From NCBI GenBank assembly GCA_030278955.1, contig JAOANR010000001.1, positions 38,389,708 to 38,453,707 on the forward strand: DNA of 64,000 bases, in the 5' to 3' direction. The translations under genes and the position numbers were made by a program. Under the pieces are notes generated by a model. It was not told the origin of the DNA and did no database searches. It saw nothing but the letters and a program-made list of their open reading frames with translations. This DNA comes from Hygrophila difformis (taxonomy: Eukaryota > Streptophyta > Magnoliopsida > Lamiales > Acanthaceae). Of the stretch, positions 20,307 to 31,335 are shown in pieces; the first letter of the stretch is position 1; every line of letters starts with the position of its first letter.

Positions 20307-21991
20307 GTAAGCTATTGTACAAAGTTTTAATTCGTCCATATATCTCAGAAACTCATATTCTAACCCTTTTCCCTTACTACGATTTCCCGTCGGAAAACGA
20401 ACAAAAAGCGATCGGAGAAGTTGGCCGTTCGTCATGACCCTAGGACGCCCGGAAACCCAATCCAGCGACCCTATTCTCAAACTAAGTAAGTTAAAACCTT
20501 ACTCACAAATTTTCGTGGTTGTTTGTTGTTTAAAACTCGAGATATAGGCTTGTAACAAAAAAAAGGTTTTCAAAAACCCTATTTTCGTCTAATTTCAAAG
20601 ACTCGCCTAAAACTCGACCTTCGGGAATTCAAACCGAAAACTTTTCAACATAAAAGTTGTTCCTAATACCTTTATCTATCTTGTGTCCAAATTTCAGCCG
20701 TTGACATTAAGTTTTGCTATCCCAAATCACGCCGTAAACTTTCTGTGACAACCCGAACGTTTTTAAACTGTGACAGTTTTCTTTACTCAACTTGATGCAT
20801 GTTTTTCACCCATTTTTCGAATGATTTAACTTTGCATTCCTAAACAAAAGTTGTAGATAATTGTGTCTAGATTATGCAATATAACATTTCACGGATTTTG
20901 GTGTTCATTTGATATGTCAATCGGTCGAATTTTCAGAACTGTTTTAAAACCTATTCGGAACTCGCGTGTATGCAGTGAGTTGTGGTCGATTTTTGAGTAC
21001 CAAGAATTCATTATTTCCAAATTCTTAAAACATGAAAGTTGTTCCTTAACGTGTTTTGTAGTTACTGTAAAACTTTCGCATCGATTGGTTTTGAAATGAT
21101 TTTTTAATCGGCGTTGCACGAACCTGTGACGGAACCAGTTTTTAAGACAGAAATTATTCTTTGCAATGAACTCGAATTTCGACTCACTTCGGAACCTTAT
21201 TTCCAAAAACTTAAAACATGAAAGTTGTTCGTGTGTGTGTTTATGAACTACTGTAAAAATTTTAGAATTTTTGGTGTAAAAACGAATTTTTAATTAAGAA
21301 AGGCGTAAACTGCCTCGAATAGGATTTTTCGAACTTGAGAAAACTCGAACTATGAAACCGCGATAATGATCATTTGATAACTTTGAAATACGAACTTTCG
21401 AAAAATCCCGTTCACTAGGCTGAGCCGATCTTCATGCTATCATTATCTTTGAGACTGCCTCGTTAGTGGTCTCCTTACTATCTGAGATTGCCTCGTTAGT
21501 GATCTCGCGCGCTGTATTTTTGGATCGCCTCGTTAGTGGTCCTACTATCTTTTTGGATCGCCTCGTTAGTGGTCCTACTATCTTTTTGAGACTGCCTCGT
21601 TAGTGGTCTCCCATTGTTTGGACTGCCTCGTTAGTGGTCCTATGTTGAGATTGCCTCGTTAGTGATCTCCCGGTATGGTGTCCTCTTCTTAGTCTACGGG
21701 ATAAAATGTAAAAGACTCGTGTGAGTGCTCCATTATGCTTAAATCGTATTTATCATGTTTTTAAATTATGTATTTCAAATTATGCATCTTAAATTATGCT
21801 TTTAATTACGCTTTTAAAATTATGTCCTTAAATCATGTTTTCCGCTGCTAATAAATTATGTATTTTTAAATTCACGTACGGTAAGCGAAATCTTTAGTTT
21901 AAACACATGTAACCCCTTTTATTTGTTGGTTAGGAATTAACTTACTCAGTATATTTTTATACTGACAACCGTTGTCATTTTTCTTTTACAG
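20307..21991 (+). promoter_or_regulatory. Putative leader intron in element C 5' LTR
   Basis: Donor candidates G|GTAAGC at 20307 and AAG|GTAAGTTA-like GTAAGTTA at 20486; acceptor TTTTTCTTTTACAG|AG ending at 21991, preceded by a CTGAC branch-point-like word on the 3' arm of the CAGTATA hairpin. Equivalent donor and acceptor pairs occur in the LTRs of B, E and F, and the first donor also in A. This is an inference from sequence; no transcript evidence is available here. Confidence 0.5.
21451..21669 (+). repeat. Seven tandem hairpins with constant loop in element C 5' LTR
   Basis: Units at 21451, 21484, 21522, 21555, 21588, 21620 and 21647, each with the core GCCTCGTTAGTG. Stems are GAGAC/GTCTC (units 1 and 5), GAGAT/ATCTC (2 and 7), GGATC/GGTCC (3 and 4) and GGAC/GTCC (6). 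Both arms change together. A copy at about 30152-30370 in the 3' LTR has a few loop or stem changes. The array lies between the putative splice donor and acceptor, so only unspliced RNA would carry it. Confidence 0.92.
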
Positions 21992-22334
21992 AGTATGTCG
22001 AGTGACGCATACGCATACACTTGGGGGAAAATATTTATGAACATTTTCGCTTTCTGCATCGTTTTACTGTTTACCGGGTCTGTTTAACCCGAGGTTTTGG
22101 CCGTGTTGGCCGTGATTACATTTCCGCTGCATTTACCTTATCCATGCATGATGATTTTTACTATCGTACTTGATTAAAGTATTATTAAATTCCGGATTAA
22201 TTGTTGAATGTTTTTAAAACTTTGCATACCCATAAGCCTTGCACCTCCTTAGCGAGCTCGGGAATCCGTGTCTTGCTAGGGAGATGCGGCGGTGACACCT
22301 CAGCCTGGGTTACCAAATCCGGGGTGTTACAAGT

Positions 22335-22346
22335 TGGTATCAGAGC
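22335..22346 (+). other. Primer-binding site of element C (tRNA-iMet)
   Basis: TGGTATCAGAGC three bases after the LTR end GGTGTTACA. It is followed by an ATT-repeat microsatellite (about 22361-22390) and an AT-rich leader up to the pre-gag ATG at 22710. Confidence 0.93.
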
Positions 22347-22709
22347 CCGGAATTTTATTTTGAAGCTATTATTATTATTATTATTATTAGAAATATTAGT
22401 ATTATAATTATTTTGATACTAATATTTTAAACCCTGGTAATATTTTTAAGTATATTACTTTTAAAGACCACTAGTTTTATTTAGTCCAAAAATTTATTTA
22501 TAGCCCAATGTTTAGCCAAGAAAAGAAAAATTAAACTTTTCGGCCCACTATAGAGGCCCAACCTTTAGCAATTTATTTTAAACATACGAGTAAATTAAAT
22601 TTTAATGGGGAAGGGACTTGCACTTGCATGTTGCATATAGATCTAAGACCTGCACATCTTGACCATGCATAAAACACACTCTAACTTTAACCTACCGTGT
22701 CAACTCTAG

Positions 22710-23237
22710 ATGGCTGCTACGAACGCAAACATGATCAACCTATTAATGAGGTTGATCGAAGCCTACCTCGGAACCCCTCAAAACGTGAACAACTTCAGGC
22801 TAAGAGTAGAACAAATGGAGGCCAACCTAGGTCACCTGGTTAACCTAGGGGGAGCGGGGCACCAAGACCTGACCCAACTCCAAACCCAAATCAACGAACT
22901 CCAGGCCCACGAGACTGAGCTTCGGGCCCAACTGGACGACATAGAAACCGAAGCAGGGGTCCTGGGATATCAACTGCTTCACTGGAAGGATGACTTGCCT
23001 CCACACGCCCCCCTTGGCCCAGGAGCCCCTCCCGCAGCTAGCGCCGTTGCTGACCCTGTCGCCAACCCGACAGCCGCACCGACTCCAGCGGCCACCATCG
23101 ATCCTGTTCCTACCACTGGACCCGCTTGGCCAGCAAGCCCGGTGTTCCATAGGCCCCTTGGCACGGGCACCATCGAGGACGCAAGTGATGAGGACGACCC
23201 CATAAAGGATCCGACTATCTACCCTTCCCAGGCTTAG
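22710..23237 (+). CDS. Pre-gag coiled-coil ORF of element C (175 aa)
   Basis: ATG directly follows CAACTCTAG, an acceptor-like site with CTAAC/TTAAC words upstream. Residues about 8-85 are predicted coiled coil by heptad pattern, with RVEQMEANLGHL and DLTQLQTQINELQAH; residues about 95-160 are a Pro/Ala-rich linker; the acidic tail includes DASDEDDPIKDP. It aligns with the ORF in A almost along its whole N-terminal half. It ends 354 bp before gag and is in a separate reading unit. It is not a known Gag domain as far as I can tell. The function is unknown. Confidence 0.65.
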   Translation: MAATNANMINLLMRLIEAYLGTPQNVNNFRLRVEQMEANLGHLVNLGGAGHQDLTQLQTQINELQAHETELRAQLDDIETEAGVLGYQLLHWKDDLPPHAPLGPGAPPAASAVADPVANPTAAPTPAATIDPVPTTGPAWPASPVFHRPLGTGTIEDASDEDDPIKDPTIYPSQA

Positions 23238-23591
23238 GGGATTATCGACACGTTATTCCTATTGTTCTCTTTCCTATTTTCCCGAACTATTTCCAGGATC
23301 TTTGCTACTCGTCGCTTGTACCGAAACAAAAATTTCTACTAGGCAATAAGTTACAAACCCCTATTTTATACACCATCTTTATATCTTATCAAAGCTCCGA
23401 CAGACAAACAACGTATCTATTTCTGCATAACAAATCGACAAGTGCCTCGAACCCTAAAACCCTAAACGACTGAATGAATACATGCGAATACTAACCAACT
23501 CCTGATAAGCACCATTCAATTTAGCAAACCACTTTTGTTCCACACTTTATCGAATCCCCCTGAACTTTAAACCTTCCTTGGTTGTAACAGG

Positions 23592-26500
23592 ATGGCACCC
23601 CGAGGACGACCAAGGACCTTCCCTGCCACCCCCAACACCCACGGCACGCCGGGACAACCCAATGAGCAGGCACCTAACGCGAAGGTGCCGAACCCGGCAG
23701 GACCGATGCCCAACCCTGCGGAAGGGCGAATGAGGAATATGGAAGAATTACTCATCGCACTGGGTAATGCTTACGTTAACCAGGGTAGAGCTGCCGCGGC
23801 GCCACCACCGGAAGCGAGGATCAACTACTTGGCTGCGGTGAACCCCTACCGGCCTCCTTACTACGTCGGGGAGGAAAACCCCGCTAAGCTGGAAGAATGG
23901 TTGAGAACCTTCGACAAACTGCTGAAGGCGGTAAGATGCCCGGAGGGGGAGAAGGTCCACGTGGCCTCGTACTATTTGGGTGGCGAGGCCGACGACTGGT
24001 GGCAGGCTACCCAGGGGAAGCTGGCAGAGGATGATGAACCTTACTCGTGGAACGAGTTCATGGAGTTACTCCGGGAGCGCTTCTACGCAATGAGTACAAA
24101 GGCGGCACTGTACGAGGAGTTCTCATCCCTGAAGTAAGGAGAGAAATCTGTTCAAGAATACTATGCACAGTTTAAGGAGTTGGTGAGATTTGCGCCCAGG
24201 ATGGTACCTACGGACGGGGAGAAGGCGCAAAAGTTCGAAATGGGATTGAACTTGTCAATTCGGGAGGTGATCACTGGAGTTAACTACCCGGACCTGCAAT
24301 CTGTCTACGATCGGGCAGTAGCAGTAGCACGGGTGCAACAACTAAAGAGGAAGGCTGCTAGGGAATCTAGCCGAGGGGCGCAAGGACCAGACAAGAGGAA
24401 CAGGGATAACAGGACGGGCAACGCTACTGGCGGGGACAACTTTCGGCGAGGTCCGAACGGGAATGCTCAGAACAACAATGGTCGAAATGTCAATCAAGGA
24501 GGACGAGTGCCGCCGTGCCCAAGGTGTGGCAGGCCGCACCTGGTGAGGAGATGTCCTCAGATGGGCGAGTGCTTCCGGTGCGGCCGAATTTGCCATCGGA
24601 GGGAGGAATGTCGAACCCGACTTGAGAACATCACAAAGAGAGAAGACTTCGTCACTGGACCTAACGAGCCATTCAACCAGGGAGGTAGGAACGGCAACAA
24701 TCAAGGATATCGGCCTCCTCCGAATCCGAACCAACGCCCTCCGAACCAGCAGCAAAACGCAAATCCAAATCAAAACCAGCCAGCCAATCAAGGGAGGCCG
24801 ATGGGGAGGTTGAACGTGATCAACCAGGCCGACATACCCGCGCAGGGTGACGTGATGGCAGGTACTTTCCATGTCCTAAGTACTCCACTTAGAGTCTTAT
24901 TTGATTCCGGAGCCAGTTGTTCGATTGTATCTTCGAGAGTCATAACGGAACTAGATCTACCTAAGTGCGAGATGATTAGCTTAGGCATCCAACTGCTCTC
25001 TGGAGAAGTAATAGCATGCTCTAAACGCTACAATGGAATACCTATAGTAATAAAGAACGTAGAGTTTTTCGCAAACTTAGTAGAATTCAACGTCAGAGAC
25101 TTTGACGTCATACTAGGAATGGATTGGCTAACCCGGTATAAGGCCGTGATCGAGTGCCAAAAGCAAAAGATCACGCTGTCGAAAAGTAGGGGAAAAAGAG
25201 TCATCTTCTACTCTCAACCCCCTAAGAAATCTAACAAGATAGTCAACGTCCTAGAGTTATGTAGCCTAATGCGTAAGGGCCACGCGTTATACGCATGCTA
25301 CGTTCATAACCTCGAGGCTGAAGGAGTAAAGATAGACAACATTCCGGTGGTAAGAGAGTACCCGGATGTGTTCCCGGAAGACGTTCCCGGCATGCCCCCT
25401 GAGAGGGATCTCGAGTTCACCATAGATCTCATCCCGGGAACGGAACCTGTCTCAAAGGCTCCTTACCGCATGGCACCACCGGAGATGAAGGAGCTAAAGG
25501 AACAGCTTGAAGAATTGCTGGAAAAGGGATATATCAGACCGAGTACGTCTCCATGGGGAGCACCGGTCTTGTTCGTCAAGAAGAAGGATGGGAGTTTGCG
25601 ACTGTGTATCGACTATAGAGGACTTAATCAAGTCACTATCAAGAACAAGTACCCGTTGCCCAGAATCGAGGATCTGTTCGACCAGCTGAAGGGAGCTACT
25701 GTGTTCTCCAAGATCGACCTGTGTTCGGGATATCATCAACTGCGAATCGCCGAGAAGGACATCCCAAAGACAGCGTTCAGGACTCGCTTTGGACACTACG
25801 AATTCACGGTACTGTCATTCGGACTAACGAACGCCCCGGCAATGTTCATGAACCTCATGAACAACGTGTTCCGAGGGCTATTAGATCAATGCGTAGTGGT
25901 ATTCATAGACGACATCTTGATCTACTCAAGGGACGAGGAAGAACACTCCGAGCACTTACATAAAGTGCTGAGGATCCTCCGAGAAAATCAGCTATACGGG
26001 AAGTTGTCCAAATGCGACTTCTGGCTGAGGGAAGTAACATTCCTTGGACATATCGTATCCGCCAGCGGAGTGGCGGTAGACCCGGCCAAGATCTCGGCAG
26101 TGACCGAGTGGGTACCACCGAAGAGCCCAACGGAGATAAGAAGTTTTCTCGGACTGGCGGGCTACTACAGGCGATTTGTCCAGGACTTCTCCAAAATCGC
26201 CCGCCCATTGACCCAACTGCTAAAGAAGGGGGTGAAGTACGACTGGACTAGCGAGTGCGAAGCCGCATTCCAGGAGCTGAAGAAACGACTTACCACGGCG
26301 CCAGTGTTGGCGTTACCATCGGAGAATGGGGACTTCGAGGTGTATAGCGACGCCTCGAGAGAAGGACTGGGATGCGTACTAATGCAGGATCAAAGAGTCA
26401 TAGCGTACGCATCACGACAGCTAAAACCACACGAGCAGAACTATCCGACGCACGACCTAGAACTGGCCGCGGTCGTGTTCGCCCTGAAAATTTGGAGACA

Positions 26501-28268
26501 CTATCTCTATGGGCGGAAGTATCGGATGTTCACCGACCATAAGAGCCTCAAGTACATATTCACGCAAAGAGAACTGAACTTGAGGCAGAGGAGATGGTTG
26601 GAACTGATCAAAGATTACGACCTGGAAGTCGCGTATCACGAGGGCAAGGCCAACGTCGTGGCCGCCTCCTTGAGTCGGAAGACGCAACACGTCACGAACT
26701 CACTGGTGATACCGGCCGAATTGTACAGAGATTTGGCGAAATTAAGCCTGGAATTGGTGCATCCCGGTACGGTAACCGAGGTCGTCAACGCGATGGTAGT
26801 AAGCCCTACCGTATTCGAAGAGATACGACTCGCCCAGTCGAGTGACGAAAAGTTGGAGGAAATAAGGAGAAGCATTGCCGAAGGAAAGGCAGTGGATTTC
26901 AAGATTCACGAGGACGGGAGCATCCGCTTCAGGGGAAGGTGGTGTATACCGCGGGAGTCCGCGGATCTGAAGAAGAAGGTGATGGAGGAAGGCCATAGCA
27001 CCCCCTACTCGGTTCACCCCGGAGGGGATAAGCTATACAAGGACTTGAAGAAAAATTATTGGTGGCCGAACATGAAGAGAGAGGTGCCCGAGTTCGTGGC
27101 AAGGTGTCTTACCTGCCAGAAGATCAAGGCAGTACGGCAAAAGCCCTTAGGATTAATGCAACCATTGGAGATCCCAAGCTGGAAGTGGGACAGTATCTCC
27201 ATGGATTTCGTTTCAGGGTTACCACGTTCGCCAAAGGGGATGAATAAGATCTGGGTGATCGTGGATAGTTTAACGAAGGCCGCCATCTTCATCCCGATGA
27301 AGGACACTTGGACAATGGACCAACTAGCAAGAGCATATGTACACAATGTGGTACGCCGGCACGGGGTGCCACATGACATCATCTCGGATAGGGATAGCAG
27401 ATTCGTCTCCCAGTTTTGGACCAAGCTGCAAGAAGCTCTGGGGACGCAAATAAAAATGAGTACGGCGTTCCACCCTATGACGGATGGGCAGACGGAGCGA
27501 ACAATACAAACGCTGGAGGACATGTTGAGGGCCTGTGTGTTGGAATTCAAGGGAAGTTGGGAGCACCATTTACCCTTGATCGAGTTCTCCTACAACAACA
27601 GTTACCATGCGAGCATCGGCATGGCGCCCTTCGAGGCACTGTATGGACGAAGATGCCGGAGCCCACTGAGTTGGGAAGAGAACGATCGAATGATGACAGT
27701 AGGACCACAACTGGTGGAGGACATGGCTCAGCAAGTTAAGATCATCCAGGGGAAGATGAGAGCCGCTCAGGACCGGCAGAAGAGTTATGCGGACATGAGA
27801 CGGCAGACCTTGGAATTCCAAGTCGGTGACAAGGTCATGCTGAAAGTCTCACCGATGAAGGGCGTAATGCGCTTTGGCAAGCGAGGGAAACTGAGCCCAC
27901 GTTACATAGGGCCATATGAGATCCTCGAGAGAGTGGGGAATCTAGCGTACTGGCTAGCACTGCCGCCTCAACTAGCACGCGTCCATAACGTGTTTCACGT
28001 CTCCCAACTGAAGAAGTATGTGCCCGACACGTCGCATGTTCTCCAACCGGACGTAATCGAATTGGATGATGACTTGACCTATGAAGAAACCCCGGTGCAA
28101 ATACTCGACTACAAGGAAAGGGTGACAAGGAATAAATCTGTAAAGATGGTCAAGGTCCTGTGGTCCAACCACGAGACAGAAATAGCAACCTGGGAATTGG
28201 AAGCCGACATGAGGCAACGTTACCCTGCCCTCTTCCAAGACGACCCGACCACAGTTATGGGGACATAA
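23592..28268 (+). pseudogene. gag-pol of element C, single ORF with one internal stop
   Basis: One continuous frame of 1,559 codons counting the terminator, broken only by TAA at 24135-24137 (codon 182, in Gag), where E has a CAA codon. Approximate residues: Gag domain 85-260; zinc knuckles 309-340; protease DSGAS 438; RT with catalytic IDD at 773-774; RNase H from DASREG about 920; integrase HHCC zinc region 1135-1178 and D, D, E near 1205, 1265 and 1302; GPY/F module 1428-1443; chromodomain 1494-1550. The ATG context is TAACAGGATGG. The post-RNase H motif reads AASLSR where E has ADALSR. The stop would prevent Pol synthesis unless read through, so I call it a pseudogene with a single visible lesion. 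Confidence 0.93.
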
Positions 28269-28290
28269 CTGTATTCTTAAGGGGGGAGGA
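28252..28290 (+). promoter_or_regulatory. Hairpin-PPT cassette bordering element C 3' LTR
   Basis: CAGTTATG (28252-28259), GGGA, CATAACTG (28264-28271) form an 8-bp hairpin spanning the pol stop codon (28266-28268). The spacer TATTCTT and tract AAGGGGGGAGGA (28279-28290) follow. The 3' LTR begins at the next base. In A, E and F the matching tract is not at the LTR border. Confidence 0.88.
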
Positions 28291-31035
28291 TGTAACACCC
28301 GAGGAAAAACAAATTCAAATTGTTTTGAACTACGTCATGACTTGATCCCTTCACAGGGTACGTAGGCAGCTTGGAACTAATTTCTAAGTTCAGTCACGAA
28401 ATAAATCACGAAATAGATCACAAGGATGATAGGAGGAGTTGGAACCAATTTAGACTAGGCTAATTAGGAACGGAAATGTTGCGAGCGATAAGCCGGACTC
28501 GTAACAAGTTTAAGGAAAAGATTCCGAACCGGAGACGACCCAAGGAATCGAGCTAACACGTAGAAAACCGATAGGGGAAAGCAAGGAAAGACCCGACAGA
28601 ACACGCGGACCGCCGAACCGGCCGGTCCGGCCGGCCCGCGCCCTCCGCGCGCCGCCGCGCGGCCACCGCGCGGACGGAGGTGTCGCGACTCCAGGGCAGT
28701 CCACGCGTGCTCCGCGCGGACAAAGGCCTATGTGCGCGTCACCAGCGCGCCAGAGGTGCAGGAGGTGTAAACTTTCCTTCCATGGCGATTTTCTTGCCAA
28801 AATTAACACCCCCTTCGATGGTAATCGGATCTCAGCCTTGGGGAAGGCTTAAGAATACCCTAGGGGCGCCCCAAACCCTAAAGTTTCAGAAAACACTTCC
28901 TACCCTCCCTCAATTCTCTCTCCAAGATCAAAACTCCTTCGACACCACTTTCCGGCGAGAATTCCGGTGACGGGAAGGCGAAAGGAACCAAGCCCTGCCC
29001 TCTAGACTATTGGTAAGCTATTGTACAAAGTTTTAATTCATCCATATATCTCAGAAACTCATATTCTAACCCTTTTCCCTTACTACGATTTCCCGTCGGA
29101 AAACGAACAAAAAGCGATCGGAGAAGTTGGCCGTTCGTCGTGACCCTAGGACGCCCGGAAACCCAATCCAGCGACCCTATTCTCTAACTAAGTAAGTTAA
29201 AACCTTACTCACAAATTTTCGTGGTTGTTTGTTGTTTAAAACTCGAGATATAGGCTTGTAACAAAAATCGGTTTTCAAAAACCCTATTTTCGTCCAATTT
29301 CAAAGACTCGCCTAAAACTCGACCTTCGTGAATACAAACCGAAAACTTTTCAACATAAAAGTTGTTCCTAACACCTTTATCTATCTTGTGTCCAAATTTC
29401 AGCCGTTGACATTAAGTTTTGCTATCCCAAATCATGCCGTAAACTTTCTGTGACAACCCGAACGTTTTTAAACTGTGACAGTTTTCTTTACTCAACTTGA
29501 TGCATGTTTTTCACCTATTTTTCGAATGATTTAACTTTGCATTCCTAAACAAAAGTTGTAGATAATTGTGTCTAGATTATGCATATAAAATTTCACGGAT
29601 TTTGGTGTTCATTTGATATGTCAATCGGTCGAATTTTCAGAACTGTTTTAAAACCTATTCGGAACCCGCGAGTATGCAGTGAGTTGTGGTCGATTTTCGA
29701 GTACCAAGAATTCATTATTTCCAAATTCTTAAAACATGAAAGTTGTTCCTTAACGTGTTTTGTAGTTACTGTAAAAATTTCGCATCGATTGGGTTTGAAA
29801 TGAATTTTTAATCGGCGTTGCACGAACCTGTGACGGAACCAGTTTTTAAGACAGAAATTATTCTTTGCAATGAACTCGAATTTCGACTCACTTCGGAACC
29901 TTATTTCCAAAAACTTAAAACATGAAAGTTGTTCGTGTGTGTGTTTTTGAACTACTGTAAAAATTTCAGAATTTTTGGTGTAAAAACGAATTTTTAATTA
30001 AGAAAGGCGTAAACTGCCTCGAATAGGATTTTTCGAACTTGAGAAAACTCGAACTTTGAAACCGCGATAACGATCATTTGATAACTTTGAAATACGAACT
30101 TTCGAAAAATCCCGTTCACTAGGCTGAGCTGATCTTCATGCTATCATTATCTTTGAGACTGCCTCGTTAGTGGTCTCCTTACTATCTGAGATTGCCTCGT
30201 TAGTGATCTCGCGCGCTGTATTTTTGGATCGTCTCGTTAGTGGTCCTACTATCTTTTTGGATCGCCTCGTTAGTGGTCCTACTATCTTTTTGAGACTGTC
30301 TCGTTAGTGGTCTCCCATTGTTTGGACTGCCTCGTTAGTGGTCTTATGTTGAGATTGCCTCGTTAGTGATCTCCCGGTATGGTGTCCTCTTCTTAGTCTA
30401 CGGGATAAAATGTAAAAGACTCGTGTGAGTGCTCCATTATGCTTAAATCGTATTTATCATGTTTTTAAATTATGTATTTCAAATTATGCATCTTAAATTA
30501 TGCTTTTAATTACGCTTTTAAAATTATGTCCTTAAATCATGTTTTCCGCTGCTAATAAATTATGTATTTTTAAATTCACGTACGGTAAGCGAAATCTTTA
30601 GTTTAAACACATGTAACCCCTTTTATTTGTTGGTTAGGAATTAACTTACTCAGTATATTTTTATACTGACAACCGTTATCATTTTTCTTTTACAGAGTAT
30701 GTCGAGTGACGCATACGCATACACTTGGGGGGAAATATTTATGAACATTTTCGCTTTCTGCATCGTTTTACTGTTTACCGGGTCTGTTTAACCCGAGGTT
30801 TTGGCCGTGTTGGCCGTGATTACATTTCCGCTGCATTTACCTTATCCATGCATGATGATTTTTACTATCGTACTTGATTAAAGTATTATTAAATTCCGGA
30901 TTCATTGTTGAATGTTTTTAAAACTTTGCATACCCATAAGCCTTGCACCTCCTTAGCGAGCTCGGGAATCCGTGTCTTGCTAGGGAGATGCGGCGGTGAC
31001 ACCTCGGCCTGGGTTACCAAATCCGGGGTGTTACA
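28291..31035 (+). repeat. Element C 3' LTR (2,745 bp)
   Basis: A near copy of 19585-22331, ending CCGGGGTGTTACA and followed by the ATCCC duplicate. Differences from the 5' LTR are scattered substitutions. Two of the hairpin-array units (about 30230 and 30298) have GTCTCGTTAGTG instead of GCCTCGTTAGTG. Confidence 0.93.
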
Positions 31036-31040
31036 ATCCC

Positions 31041-31335
31041 AGTCGAGGGAAGGGGTATATGGACGGATTTGTGAGGATTTGACACTCAAAATTCACCCTA
31101 AATTCGACCTAGGCAGCCCCTCTCCTCTCAAATTCTCTCATTGCTTCCCCAAACCTGAAAAAACACCAAGTTCTTGCTTTCCGACCATTTTCCGGCGACG
31201 AAATCCGACCAAGGAGGCATGTGGAACAAGGATTCAAGGATTTCAGATTGTTGGTAAGTAGTTGTTAAATTTTCTTTCACCTTTTCGAGTCCGAAAATTC
31301 GATCTAACCCTAGATTTTTGCTTTCGACTCAAAAC
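31041..31335 (+). repeat. Element A 3' LTR, second part (truncated)
   Basis: Continues A's LTR after the C insertion, beginning CAGTCGAGGGAAGG. It matches the reverse complement of about 850-1135 at the window start, including CGAAAATTCGATCTAACCCTAG. Similarity ends after CTTTCGACTC at about 31335. Beyond lies host DNA with three imperfect 15-bp repeats (CAGCAATCT words, 31355-31395) and about 150 bp in which I see nothing further. Confidence 0.8.

Larger units (their letters stand above)
19585..22331 (+). repeat. Element C 5' LTR (2,747 bp)
   Basis: Begins TGTAACACCCGAGG. It contains, at 19600-19700, the ACTACGTCATGACTTGATCCC and TACGTAGGCAGCTTGG block that in A, B and E lies outside the LTR. 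Then follow a GC-rich island (19905-20060), an AAACCCTAAAG telo-box (about 20167), donor-like TTGGTAAGC (20305-20311), a second donor GTAAGTTA (20486), degenerate repeats of about 190 bp (20649-21230), seven tandem hairpins (21451-21669), hairpin CAGTATA/TATACTG (21947-21964), acceptor TTTTACAG (21991), and a 12-bp terminal hairpin (22245-22283). Confidence 0.93.
19585..31035 (+). mobile_element. Element C: nearly complete chromovirus (11.45 kb)
   Basis: 5' LTR 19585-22331, PBS 22335-22346, pre-gag ORF 22710-23237, gag-pol 23592-28268, PPT 28279-28290, 3' LTR 28291-31035, TSD ATCCC at 19580-19584 and 31036-31040. The LTRs are 2,747 and 2,745 bp and differ by a small percentage by eye, so insertion is fairly recent and later than A's. 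Pol order protease, RT, RNase H, integrase, chromodomain places it in the chromoviruses; the LTR length and the chromodomain style suggest the Tekay/Del lineage. Coding is interrupted by one in-frame stop in gag. Confidence 0.95.
1598..31335 (+). mobile_element. Element A: old Ty3/gypsy chromovirus, multiply interrupted
   Basis: A plus-strand element recognisable from its pieces in order: LTR 3' terminus (1598-1619, a degenerate CGCGGTGTTACA end), tRNA-iMet PBS (1623-1634), pre-gag ORF (2030-2422), integrase fragment (5141-5558), chromodomain fragment (18592-18840), 3' hairpin/PPT module (18824-19118), and a truncated 3' LTR (19119-19584 and 31041-31335). All of gag, protease, RT and RNase H is gone, replaced by the segment 2640-5136. 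About 0.35 kb between integrase and chromodomain was lost before D inserted, because the two sides join at GAAGTATGT once D and one TSD copy are removed. It hosts D (with B inside) and C, so it is the oldest layer of this nest. Confidence 0.85.

Noticed and set aside
21451..21669. CRISPR-like array
   Set aside because: Regular repeats with spacers, but repeats are hairpins of 21-23 bp with spacers of 6-15 bp, lie in plant LTRs, and occur at the same place in each LTR copy.
24342..24872. Minus-strand frames of 100-176 residues across gag-pol of C, E and F
   Set aside because: Antisense shadows of a strongly coding region; they have no motifs and are not kept between C, E and F.
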